Origin: Bradyrhizobium sp. sBnM-33
GTDB taxonomy: Bacteria > Pseudomonadota > Alphaproteobacteria > Rhizobiales > Xanthobacteraceae
Assembly: GCF_032917945.1 (NCBI RefSeq)
Contig: NZ_CP136624.1
Coordinates: 2,790,001-2,854,000 of the forward strand
Direction: 5' to 3'
Length of the DNA: 64,000 nucleotides
The notes beneath the pieces are model-generated. The model was given only the letters and a program-made list of their open reading frames with translations, was not told the DNA's origin and searched no databases. Made by a program: the position numbers and the translations under genes. Below, in pieces: positions 28,369 through 36,919 of this stretch. Positions within the stretch are counted from its first letter, which is position 1. The number at the start of each line of letters is the position of its first letter.

Positions 28369-29322
28369 TCCCGGCATTTTCTGGAGCGGATTAAGTTTGA
28401 ATCGTTCTGGCTGGGAAGTCCAGCATTTGCAGATGTATTCGTAGGGCGTGAGACCCTTCAGGGTCTTCAGCCGCCGAGCGCAGTTGTAGGCGTTAATGAA
28501 GTCGGCAAGGTGTGCTTCGAGCTGATCGTGTCGATCGTAATGGTAGCGTTGGACGGTCGCTTCCTTGATCGTGCGGTTCATGCGCTCGACCTGGCCATTG
28601 GTCCAGGGATGCTTGATCTTGGTTAGCCGATGTTCGATGCCATTCTCTTGGCAGCGCATATCGAACATATGTGTCACGTATCTTGCCGTCGGGCCGTCTG
28701 CGTAGCGCGGCGGGAAAGTGAACTGGATCCCATTGTCGGTGAGAACCGTGTGGATCTTGTAGGGGACAGCCGCAATCAGAGCTTCGAGGAAGGCCGCGGC
28801 GGAGGTCCTTCCCGTCTTCCTGACCAGTTGCACGAAGGCGAACTTGCTGGTGCGATCGATGGCGACGTAGAGGTAGAGCTTGCCTTCAGCGGTCTGGAGC
28901 TCAGCAATGTCGATGTGGAAATAACCGATCGGGTAAGCCTTGAACTTTTTCTTCGGAGGCTTGCTGCCTTCGACCTCCGGCAATCGGCTGATGCCGTGGC
29001 GCTGGAGACAGCGATGCAGGGATGATCGCGTCAGATGCGGGATGGTCGGCTGGAGCGCATAGAGGCAATCATCGAGCGGCAATAGCGTATGCCGCCGGAA
29101 AGCGACGATGATCGCCTCCTCCTCGATGGAAAGCACGGTCGATTTGGCTTCCTTCGGGCCTGTCGGGAGATCGGCGACAGTCTCGCGCTCCTTCCACTTC
29201 GCGACGGTCTTCTGGTTGATCCCGTAGCGCTTGGCGAGCGCCCTCAGGCTCTCTTGACTATTCTGTATTGCTCGACGGACTGCCTCCGTCGTGGTGGCGC
29301 AGCCGTGTAAAACTTGTCCCAT
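28357..29322 (-). CDS. IS481-family transposase
   Basis: A 321-residue DDE transposase: N-terminal helix-turn-helix (LRALAKRYGINQKTVAKWKE), then the catalytic core with YFHIDIAEL and YLYVAIDRTSKFAFV, LTDNGIQF (second Asp), and NGQVERMNRTIKE (Glu). The stop codon TAG at 28357-28359 lies in the CCTAGG target duplication, outside the element as defined by its inverted repeats. The start has no close rival. Confidence 0.92.
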   Translation of the reverse strand: MGQVLHGCATTTEAVRRAIQNSQESLRALAKRYGINQKTVAKWKERETVADLPTGPKEAKSTVLSIEEEAIIVAFRRHTLLPLDDCLYALQPTIPHLTRSSLHRCLQRHGISRLPEVEGSKPPKKKFKAYPIGYFHIDIAELQTAEGKLYLYVAIDRTSKFAFVQLVRKTGRTSAAAFLEALIAAVPYKIHTVLTDNGIQFTFPPRYADGPTARYVTHMFDMRCQENGIEHRLTKIKHPWTNGQVERMNRTIKEATVQRYHYDRHDQLEAHLADFINAYNCARRLKTLKGLTPYEYICKCWTSQPERFKLNPLQKMPGLNT

Positions 29323-29378
29323 AGCGCATCCTTCGAATCGTGCGATAAGAATGCACCATCAAAGCTCGGGACTAAACA
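28362..29378 (-). mobile_element. IS481-family insertion sequence, intact-looking, 1017 bp
   Basis: Terminal inverted repeats TGTTTAGTCCCG (28362) and CGGGACTAAACA (to 29378), flanked on both sides by CCTAGG (28356-28361 and 29379-29384), the apparent target duplication. It carries one complete transposase gene. It abuts the IS1182 element on the right, sharing the CTAG. Confidence 0.85.
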
Positions 29379-29383
29379 CCTAG

Positions 29384-30851
29384 GAGCCTGTCCCTATAAT
29401 GGACTTAGGATTAAGCGAAGCGGGTTCTGAAGCTTTTTTTGGGGAGACAGGTTCTCCTCAGCGTGCGGCGGCGAGTTTCGCGAGGTTGTGGGCGATGCAG
29501 ATCATGGCCCATTCGGCTTTGACCTTGTCGATGCTGCGCAGGAGGAACTGGCGGAAGCCTCTTGCCTGCTTGATCTGACCGAAGACGGGCTCGACGATCT
29601 GTTTTCGCAATCGATATCGGCTTCGATAGCCTGCGCGCTTGAGCTTTGTGCTCATTCTGGCGACGAGCGTGCCGGATTTGAGCTTTCTTTTTGTCGTGGC
29701 CGCCTTGGTGCCGTGCTTTTGCCGTCCGGTGGCGACGTAGCCCTCGATCCGGCGTCGAATGAGCGTGCGAAGATTGGCTTGCGAGCAATAGCCTGCATCG
29801 GCCGACGCTTCATCCGGGTTCTTCCCGAGATTGGCTTTGATGGCATCGAGCAATGGCGCAAGCTGCGCCTGATCGCTTGGCGAGTTGGTCAGCGTGTGCG
29901 CCACGATGATCTGATGGGCGCCATCGACGGCGGCCTGTGCGTTGTAGCCCTGGATGAAGCCGTTTTTGGTCGGCATCACGCGGCTGTCGGGATCGGTGAA
30001 GTTGCGCTGCGCCTTGTCGCTCGGCTCTGCCGTGACGGGCTTGGACTTGCATCCCGGCCGGCCCTTGCCGCCGTCGCCGGAGCGGTCGTCGCCCGGCTTC
30101 GAGGCCGCTTTGGCTTTGGCTTCAGCTTCCAGCGCAGCCTTGGCGGTCCGGATCTTCTCCAGCCGCTTCTCTTTGTTGGCCATCCACTCGGGCATTTCGT
30201 CGCCACGCTTCGAGGCTCCGAGCTGACGATCCTCAGCCTTGTCGGCTTGGGCGGCCTGGGCCAGCCAGCCCTCGACCTCCGCCGCAAGCCTCGGCTCGGC
30301 CTCTTTCATCCGGCCATAGCTCATCGCCTTGTTGATCCCGGCATTGGCCTTGATCTTGGTGCCGTCGAGCGCCACGTGGCCAAGCTTCACGAGCCCCGCC
30401 GCGCGACACAGCGCAAGAACCTGCCGGAACAATCCGGAGAGCGCAGCCAAATGCCGCTTGCGGAACTCGCTGATCGTGCGGAAGTCCGGACGCTGCATCC
30501 CCGTTACAGCCGCAAAATCCAGCCGCTCCTCGCAGCCCCGTGCGATCTTGCGCGACGAGTAGATCCCCTGGCTGTACGCATAAAGCAGCAGCGCTACCAT
30601 CATGCCAGGATGATAGGGCGGAAAGCCGCGCTCCTCGTCGTAGACATCCATGATCCGCGACAGGTCCAAGCCGGTGCGAACCGTGTCGCGCACAAAGTGG
30701 GCCGTGTGCCCGGAAGGCACCAAATCCTGGATCGATGGCGGCAGCAGCCAAACCTGATCAACGTCCCAAGGACGAAATGTCTTGCTCATCCACCGTTTGA
30801 ATCACGACGCTTGTTCTTCGTCGAGAAAAATCCGATTACTTGGACAGGCTC
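29384..30851 (-). mobile_element. IS1182-family insertion sequence, intact-looking
   Basis: Inverted repeats GAGCCTGTCC (29384) and GGACAGGCTC (to 30851), flanked by CTAG on both sides (29380-29383 and 30852-30855). It contains one full-length transposase gene. Confidence 0.85.
29458..30789 (-). CDS. IS1182-family transposase
   Basis: A 443-residue IS1182-type transposase. Visible parts are the N-terminal FRPWDVDQVWLLPPS, YDEERGFPPYHPGMMVALLL, HVALDGTKIKANA (first catalytic Asp), YNAQAAVDGAHQII (second Asp region) and QIVEPVFGQIKQARGFRQF with the catalytic Glu. Length and order are complete, so it may be active. The opposite-strand open frame of similar length is a shadow of this gene. Confidence 0.93.
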   Translation of the reverse strand: MSKTFRPWDVDQVWLLPPSIQDLVPSGHTAHFVRDTVRTGLDLSRIMDVYDEERGFPPYHPGMMVALLLYAYSQGIYSSRKIARGCEERLDFAAVTGMQRPDFRTISEFRKRHLAALSGLFRQVLALCRAAGLVKLGHVALDGTKIKANAGINKAMSYGRMKEAEPRLAAEVEGWLAQAAQADKAEDRQLGASKRGDEMPEWMANKEKRLEKIRTAKAALEAEAKAKAASKPGDDRSGDGGKGRPGCKSKPVTAEPSDKAQRNFTDPDSRVMPTKNGFIQGYNAQAAVDGAHQIIVAHTLTNSPSDQAQLAPLLDAIKANLGKNPDEASADAGYCSQANLRTLIRRRIEGYVATGRQKHGTKAATTKRKLKSGTLVARMSTKLKRAGYRSRYRLRKQIVEPVFGQIKQARGFRQFLLRSIDKVKAEWAMICIAHNLAKLAAAR

Positions 30852-30999
30852 CTAGAAGATGTGGACGAAAGCGGCACCACCGAGATCCGGGTCCATGTGG
30901 GAGCTCTTCAACCTGACGTGCCCGGCTTTGCCGCGAAGTGTTTAATTGCGGGGGGCGACAGGCAGAGCCACTCAACCCAGTCGACGTCTTCACGTGGAG

Positions 31000-31878
31000 T
31001 TAGTCTTCTTGAGTCAGCCATGTGATAAACTGTTCAACACTTCTTGCTTTGCGCGCTGAGGGGTTGAATAGGCCGTAGAACCCAGAGCCAATGATGCGTG
31101 ATTGAGGAAAAAGAATTCCAAGGCGCCGTTCTGCAATGTCCAGCGAAACGAGAGCCTCCGGCACAAGAGCAATACCATAGCCGTTGATTGCTGCCTCTAT
31201 GCAGAGAAAGAAGTGGTCAAAGACTTGGCCACGTGGCGTCTGACTGATATCTATACCAGCCTTGCGGAACCAGTCTGGCCAAGCCGAGATACGGCTTTTC
31301 ATGTGCAGTAGCGGGCACCGCGTCAAATCCTTAGCATGACGTACTTTCAATTCCGACAGCAGCACTGGCGAGACGACCGCCACGGCTTCGTCATCGAGAA
31401 GATGACGGCAAGCTAGTCCGGCCTTTTTCATAGGATAGCGGCGGATGACAAGATCACTTTGCTCGACGCTCGACTCGAACTCATCGGTGTTAGAGGTTTC
31501 AAGTCGAATTTCGATACGCGGATTCAGTCGCTGAAAGGCCGCGATACGGGGGATGAGCCATCGCATCGCAAACGACGGCGTCGCGTTGATGCGGATGCAG
31601 TGTGCGGAGCCGGAGCTGGCAAAGTCCTCCGAAGCAACGGCCAACAGATCGAGGCTCTTGCGTACATCATGAGCGTAAGAACGTGCTGCAGGCGTCAATT
31701 CAATGCGGTTGCCAGCCTTCCGCACCAATTTGCGGGAGAAATATCCTTCCAGCAGGCGCAACTGTTGGCTGACAGCGCTGTGGCTGACATTCAGTTCAGC
31801 GGCAGCTTGCGTGACGCTTTCATGGCGTGACACCGCCTCAAAGGCACGAAGAGCGGTGAAAGGTGGAATTTTGCGCAT
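31000..31878 (-). CDS. LysR-family regulator (GcvA-like)
   Basis: A 292-residue LysR regulator: helix-turn-helix at 15-40 (ESVTQAAAELNVSHSAVSQQ) and the substrate-binding domain with ATPSFAMRWLIPRIAAFQ and IEAAINGYGIALVPEALV. The start MRKIPPFTALRAFEAV is the GcvA-subgroup start. It is divergent from the LuxR gene with a 445-bp gap. The ligand is unknown. Confidence 0.92.
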   Translation of the reverse strand: MRKIPPFTALRAFEAVSRHESVTQAAAELNVSHSAVSQQLRLLEGYFSRKLVRKAGNRIELTPAARSYAHDVRKSLDLLAVASEDFASSGSAHCIRINATPSFAMRWLIPRIAAFQRLNPRIEIRLETSNTDEFESSVEQSDLVIRRYPMKKAGLACRHLLDDEAVAVVSPVLLSELKVRHAKDLTRCPLLHMKSRISAWPDWFRKAGIDISQTPRGQVFDHFFLCIEAAINGYGIALVPEALVSLDIAERRLGILFPQSRIIGSGFYGLFNPSARKARSVEQFITWLTQED

Positions 31879-32323
31879 GCCTAGGTGTTAGATTCTCTAA
31901 CATGGATCTCAAGAAATGATACTTTCAAGATGACGGAAACCCTGTTAATTCGGGCGATTGAAAGTCTTCAAGGGAAACGACAACAAGGTTGATTGTAAGA
32001 GATTCTCTAGCTCTTGTACGGCTGCGTTGCAGGTTTTCACTTTGAAAAAGGATAAGATGGCAATTTAGTCTCTTGGCGGGGCTCACCGTTCGCACGGCTT
32101 TTCCGAGTTTGCCGAAATCCTGTCCGAATGGGTTGCATAGATGATGCCGGTACATCGACGGGCAGGGTCTTCGTGTGCGCCTCCAGCTCGGCCACCCGGT
32201 CTCGAGCGCGTGGCTGTTCTGGCGGGAGCTCGCGCGACCTGGTAGGCCGAGCAGCTTCTTCGCCAAGGGCGAGGGTGAGGTCATTAGGAAGCACGTCGAT
32301 TATGTTCAAATGGTAGAGCCGGA
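31879..32323. other. Divergent intergenic region; possible IS66 tnpC scrap
   Basis: Contains the promoters of the LysR and LuxR genes, not resolvable by eye. A minus-strand frame (32037-32309) with RDRVAELEAHTKTL followed by a shifted piece faintly resembles the coiled-coil start of IS66 TnpC. Confidence 0.3.
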
Positions 32324-33052
32324 ATGAGCCCGGTCGAAAGCATCTTCCAGGAATTTATTGATGCCATCCAAACCGCAACCAACGCGGATGAATTCGAGCG
32401 TGTCGCAACGCGGCTAACACAGAGGCTCGGCTTCCAGCGATTTGCCTATCTGCGCCTGACGGGCGAGACGCCGATGTTGATCTCGTCCTATCCAAAATCC
32501 TGGACCAGCCGGTACTTCCAGCTTGGATATCAGCAGCTCGATCCTGTGGTGCGCCGCGCGCGTGCCGAGCACGCGCTGTTCAGCTGGGGAGGCGAGGCGT
32601 CAACCCTGGCCGGAAACCGCGAGCAGCGCCGGTTCTTCGATGAAGCGACGACCTTCGGGATTAGATCAGGCATCACTGTGCCAATCAGGAGTGGATTTGG
32701 ACGGATGGCTGCATTTACGCTGGCGACGGGCGACCGGGAGGTTCACCCGGAGCGGCTCGTGGCCGACGGGAAGGATCTGGTACACCTCGTCGGGTTGCAC
32801 TTTCATTGTTATGTCGCCGCCAGACTTGACGAACTCTCTGCCAGTAAACTCGCCGCAAGTGAACTCACTCAGCGCGAGCGCCAATGCCTTGCCTGGACCG
32901 CGCGCGGAAAAGCTGTCGTCGATATCGCGGTGCTGGTCCAGATTGCACCGCGAACTGTCGTGTTTCATCTTGAGAACGCGCGCCGCAAACTAGGTGCAGC
33001 ATCTATTGCCCAATGCGTCGCCGAGGCGCTGCGGCGCGGTTTGTTGTCCTAA
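32324..33052 (+). CDS. LuxR-type quorum-sensing regulator (TraR-like)
   Basis: A 242-residue regulator with an N-terminal autoinducer-binding domain (FQEFIDAIQTATNADEFERV, YPKSWTSRYFQLGYQQLDPV with the conserved Trp and Tyr/Asp residues) and a C-terminal LuxR helix-turn-helix (ELTQRERQCLAWTARGK, VVFHLENARRKLGA). It precedes the luxI-type gene on the same strand, with a lux box between. In M. loti the equivalent TraR/TraI pair controls symbiosis-island excision; the same role here is inferred. Confidence 0.92.
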   Translation: MSPVESIFQEFIDAIQTATNADEFERVATRLTQRLGFQRFAYLRLTGETPMLISSYPKSWTSRYFQLGYQQLDPVVRRARAEHALFSWGGEASTLAGNREQRRFFDEATTFGIRSGITVPIRSGFGRMAAFTLATGDREVHPERLVADGKDLVHLVGLHFHCYVAARLDELSASKLAASELTQRERQCLAWTARGKAVVDIAVLVQIAPRTVVFHLENARRKLGAASIAQCVAEALRRGLLS

Positions 33053-33169
33053 TCATCCACACCCTCCCATTTCGCGAGATGCACAAAAGACCTGGCGCTC
33101 GTCGCGCCGGGCATGTTGTATTGTGTTCTGTCCAAAAAGGTCTAGCGTAATCAAACTGAATAAGTGTTA

Positions 33170-33187
33170 CCTGTAAAATTTGACAGG
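33170..33187 (+). promoter_or_regulatory. lux box upstream of the autoinducer synthase gene
   Basis: CCTGTAAAATTTGACAGG: an 18-bp dyad with CCTGT and ACAGG ends, in the range of tra/lux boxes, 56 bp before the luxI-type start. It suggests positive autoregulation by the LuxR protein encoded upstream. Confidence 0.75.
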
Positions 33188-33243
33188 CGATTAGCAACTC
33201 TCTTTCTGGTTTTGAGGCCTCCCGATAATTTCAGGAGGTCGCT

Positions 33244-33882
33244 ATGCATGCCATCGCACTTCACACCTCTCAATTTGGTCGTCATCTGGAGTTGCTCGCG
33301 GCGATGTATCGGCTGCGGCGCCGGGTCTTCAAGGACCGGCTCGACTGGTCAGTGTCGGTCTCGGGTGAATTCGAGCTCGATGTGTATGACACTCTCGGGC
33401 CGACTTATCTCATGCTCATGGCAGACGCCGGAGAGCCGGTTGGTTCGGTTCGTCTGCTTCCGACGACCGGACCAACCATGTTGGCCGACACCTTTCCCGT
33501 TCTGCTCGGCGGGACGCCAGCGCCGCATGACGAAAGAATTCTCGAAAGCTCACGCTTTTGCGTTGACACCAGTCTTGTCGCGGAGCAGGCGCCCAATAGT
33601 CTCAACCGCGCAACGTTTATCCTCTTCGCCGCCATGATGGAGGCAGTACGCGGCGCGCGCGCAGACAGCATCGTGACAGTCACTGATACACGTATGGAGC
33701 GCATTCTTCGGCGAGCGGGCTGGCCATTGAGGCGGATCGCTGCACCGCAGCAGGTCGGATCGACCATGGCGGTCGCCGGCTTTCTCGACATGTCCGAACA
33801 AACGCTTCACAGGATGTACGAACAAGCCGGCGTCAACGGCCCCGTGCTTGTGTCATCGGATCTTGTTAATGCGGCCGCCTGA
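33244..33882 (+). CDS. Acyl-homoserine-lactone synthase (LuxI/TraI family)
   Basis: A 212-residue LuxI-type synthase using S-adenosylmethionine and an acyl donor. Conserved residues are visible in LRRRVFKDRLDW (Arg, Phe, Trp), LMADAGEPVGSVRLLPT, and ESSRFCVDTSLV (Glu, Ser-Arg-Phe). The ATG at 33244 has AGGAGG 5 bp upstream. The lux box indicates induction by its own signal. The acyl chain length cannot be predicted. Confidence 0.93.
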   Translation: MHAIALHTSQFGRHLELLAAMYRLRRRVFKDRLDWSVSVSGEFELDVYDTLGPTYLMLMADAGEPVGSVRLLPTTGPTMLADTFPVLLGGTPAPHDERILESSRFCVDTSLVAEQAPNSLNRATFILFAAMMEAVRGARADSIVTVTDTRMERILRRAGWPLRRIAAPQQVGSTMAVAGFLDMSEQTLHRMYEQAGVNGPVLVSSDLVNAAA

Positions 33883-33924
33883 TGCCCCGTGAGCAGCATC
33901 CAGCCAAGGTCATTTGACACGTAG

Positions 33925-34458
33925 ATGCTTGCAGACCCACGACATAGTCGGGTGGTTTTGATCAATATGACGCGCGGCGAGACGCCGGCTTCGGCCGGTC
34001 TTGCCCCGCGGCACGTCAGTTTCTCGTTGCTGCAGACGGGCTTGGAGATGTTCGCCGTCGCGTCGACCCTCATCGGCGAATGCCAGCCGTTCGGGATTAA
34101 GGGTCAGCAACTCGTGCACTCGATGACGCAGCTGGACGTTGACGCTCTTTCCATTTGGCACGATCGGCGGTTTACGGACAATCTGGCTTCACGCGAGACC
34201 GGTATCATTTTCTTTGGAGGAGGTTGGCTCGAAGAAGATATCTTCATTGCCGCTCTGCAGGCCGCCGAGCGTGGATATGACGTACGCCTCCTCTCGGACC
34301 TGATCGCGACGCGTGTCGATGCGGATCGTTCACTTGCTCTGGATCGGATGGCGCTTCATGGCATCTTGGCGACCACTGTGCGCCAGATGCTGCTGGAATG
34401 GGCGGTATGTCTGCATGAACCGCTTTTGACGCAAAAAGTTCAGCAGCTTCTATCGTGA
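33925..34458 (+). CDS. Isochorismatase-fold protein lacking catalytic residues
   Basis: A 177-residue cysteine-hydrolase-type fold: VVLINMTRGE at the start, FFGGGWLEEDIFIAALQAAE and GYDVRLLSDLIATRVDADR late. In active isochorismatases the first strand ends in Asp (here Asn) and the nucleophilic Cys follows G.aT..C; here that position is in GWLEEDIFI, without Cys. So it is probably not a hydrolase. It follows the luxI gene by 42 bp on the same strand, so the two are likely co-transcribed, as a conserved quorum-sensing neighbour. A regulatory or binding role is inference. Confidence 0.65.
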   Translation: MLADPRHSRVVLINMTRGETPASAGLAPRHVSFSLLQTGLEMFAVASTLIGECQPFGIKGQQLVHSMTQLDVDALSIWHDRRFTDNLASRETGIIFFGGGWLEEDIFIAALQAAERGYDVRLLSDLIATRVDADRSLALDRMALHGILATTVRQMLLEWAVCLHEPLLTQKVQQLLS

Positions 34459-34862
34459 TCTGGGTTGCCATCGGCAAGTCCGCCCACGAAAGATCATCCG
34501 AACGACCCGGGTCTCTTTGATCGCCTGTTCGTCTACAGTCAGCAGATCCCGGTCGATCAGCCCCATATCGGACCGCTATCAGCACGAGCCACGGGTGTAG
34601 GCATAGAGCATGGTCGACTGCGGCATGCGCTAGAGGCCAACGGTCGCTGATCCGAGGTCTGGCGGAATTTCAGGTCTAGAAAATTCAGCGACGTGGAAGG
34701 CTGAAACAGCACAACGATCAATCGATCGACGCCCGAAGCGACCGCGGTCATTTGCGTTCGTTGTTCCGCTGCGCGGCAGCCGCTCATGTACGAGCCGAAG
34801 GAGCAGGCTGGGCGCCTCGGCGCCGGAATCACTCCGCAGCCGGTGCGACGTCGTTGAGGTCA
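34459..34862. other. Intergenic, no gene recognised
   Basis: About 400 bp between the isochorismatase-like gene and the di-iron pseudogene. Frames look random. Confidence 0.4.
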
Positions 34863-35622
34863 ACTTGGCCGACCGTTCCGTCCATCTCGCTCTGCGGTCG
34901 TGAGCGGCTTGGCAACATTTCTCAGGATCGTGGCGCGGCAGTTGGCTAGCATCTCTTTCGTGTACTTCTCGCCGAAGTAATCCAGAACGAAGGTGCCGCC
35001 ATAGTCCGACTCATCGGCGACACCGCTGGTTAGGCCGTCGAGGATTGTGCCGACTTCGCGGATGCGATCGGAGTACCGGGCGCGGATAACGTAACCGCGT
35101 TCATCGAGTGAACTGCCTCGTCGGCAGTCACTTCTCTTAGCCAACGAACGAATCTATCGTTCCCAAGTCCGGCATAAAAACCCTTATCCGCAGCATAGGC
35201 GTGGCAGGTGCACATTTCATCAAAGGCGATTATAACCATCAAAGAGAATTCGTCTTTCAGGTATTCATTGATTGCACTAAAATTGTGTGATCGAGCGTCC
35301 AATCTCTCCCAAAGATCCTTTTCGGATCCATCAGCGACGAGCTCCATAATCTGGATAACGCCCTCGGCGTGACGCTCCTCGTCCGCGGCCCAGGCATCAA
35401 AGAACGCCGCAGCTTCTCGGTAGAGATCAAGTTGCGGATGGACAACTCCTTTTCCAGATGCCTCGCGTCATACTCAGTATACAATTCTGGCCACAACTTG
35501 TTCCAACGTGCGCGCAAAACGGATAGCTCGGCGGTGAACATCACCGGCGTCAGAGCATTGAACAACTCTTTGGGACACCAATTCCGTCGAACCGGCGTGA
35601 TCGTCCGACTCTTCCGAATCAC
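34863..35622 (-). pseudogene. Ferritin-like di-iron protein, two frameshifts
   Basis: Three overlapping frames join into one protein of about 250 residues. The first (to about 35380) has TPVMFTAELSVLRARWNKLW and HLEKELSIRNLISTEKLR. The second begins with AFFDAWAADEERHAEGVIQI and includes FDEMCTCHAYAADKGFYAG and EVTADEAVHSMNAV. The third ends YFGEKYTKEMLANCRATILR. The two Glu-x-x-His-type motifs (DEERH, DEAVH) and the helical layout fit a di-iron oxygenase or acyl-ACP desaturase-like fold. Substrate unknown. Frameshifts lie near 35380 and 35110. Confidence 0.6.
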
Positions 35623-36416
35623 GAACGATACGAGCAGTCTGGCAGACGCATTTTCTTCCCGAACGCTCGCAAAGCATATTTGCTACACACAGATGTTGTC
35701 GCCTCCTTGTTTTGGTGGCCTGCAATTCCAGGGCCGCACTCCTTCAGAACTCGCCTGAAGCATCGCCTTGACAGCTCAATAGAAGCCCAGCGCGGCCGTC
35801 ATTGATCTCGGTCAACTCGATCACCAAGACGAATCCGAGCGTACTGTCGAGGGCAGCGTGGCACGGCTTTTTTTCGCAAGCCGCTCACGTCAATCGCTCG
35901 GTGGGCGCTCGGGCAGGTATCTTCGATTAAATCAAACGCCACTTCGAGGTGGTGTTAACCCTCGAACATGCGGGCCTCATCAGGCGGCAGCCCGACTCGC
36001 CGCGCAGCATCGAAGTGCCGGTCCCTCCTCAGCAGCTACCCGTCTTGGATGCCAAACCAATCAGTCAAAAACTCTGTCGAGGTACTAGCTCCGCCTAGGA
36101 ACAACCGTGCGTTCAACTCCGGAACAGATCCCGCGGCCTAGGCGGCACGGCAAAGTGCGCGAGGCTGTTCATGGCAAACTGTTTCCGCTAACGGGATCGC
36201 GCAAGCTGGCCGCGCAAGGGGGACCGCTGACATCAGTACTAACGGAGGAGCGGCGGATTACAAACCTTCGTATAGCCCTCCAAACCCTTTCAATATTGAA
36301 GGCCTACTTACGTACAATTGAGCCATCAATCGCAATAGTTTTAGTCTCGTCGAGAAGCGGGCCGGAGCATCCTGAATGGCTCTCGGCAAGGAAGTAAGAC
36401 GAGCTGACGGACGATT
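35623..36416. other. Intergenic, no gene recognised
   Basis: About 0.8 kb. A frame at 36107-36397 has a leucine-rich helical end but no family features. Confidence 0.4.
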
Positions 36417-36743
36417 ATGAAGTTCTATCGCAGGACGCCACGCGGTCCGTCGATCTGCATCGAGTGTCGTCGATCACTAAGGTCGCGCTACCAGCAAGGT
36501 ATCTCCACCCAGCAGCCCTATTGCGACTACGATTGCTATCTTCGCTACCGGACGAAGAGTCTGTTTGCGCCATGTCTCGCTGTCGCACGGGACCATGGAC
36601 TCGCGCCTGAGTATTTGGCTCACCTCGAAACCCTCAGTTCGTTCGCAGCGCTTGCTGCCGTTTCCTACTGGTATTCGATTGTGCTCGCCAAAGCCGCGCT
36701 GCGGTTGGGCGAACCGATGATGGTTGAAACTTCTAAGACCTAG
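36417..36743 (+). CDS. Small protein with a CxxC..CxxxC zinc-finger-like motif
   Basis: A 108-residue protein of unknown function. CIECRRSLRSRYQQ and YCDYDCYLRYRTKS hold four Cys spaced like a small treble-clef or ribbon metal site near residues 14-42. The second half is hydrophobic (FAALAAVSYWYSIVLAKAAL) and may be a membrane or packing helix. The ATG at 36417 follows a weak ribosome-binding site (AGACGAGCTGACGG). Not recognised, but the composition looks coding. Confidence 0.55.
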   Translation: MKFYRRTPRGPSICIECRRSLRSRYQQGISTQQPYCDYDCYLRYRTKSLFAPCLAVARDHGLAPEYLAHLETLSSFAALAAVSYWYSIVLAKAALRLGEPMMVETSKT

Positions 36744-36919
36744 CTTACGCGTGTGCACGCGGCGAGACTAATTGCTCTGACAGGGAGTTTTCAGAGTTGA
36801 ACCGCCAACGATGTCGCCATCGGCTATGAGTATTGAGTACGTTCAGACGAGTGAATTTGGTTAAGAAGTTTCTGCGGTTTTGAAGATGATTTCCTTGAAG
36901 CTGGAGGGCATTGATCGGT

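Noticed and set aside
29488..30855. 455-residue open frame on the plus strand
   Set aside because: Shadow of the IS1182 transposase, whose motifs are on the minus strand.
35850..35870. Sigma-54-like TGGCACGGCTTTTTTTC
   Set aside because: The -12 element lacks the GC of TTGC, and no gene follows at a suitable distance.
36745..36919. nod box upstream of nodM
   Set aside because: No ATC-N9-GAT motif or AAACAATC core could be found.
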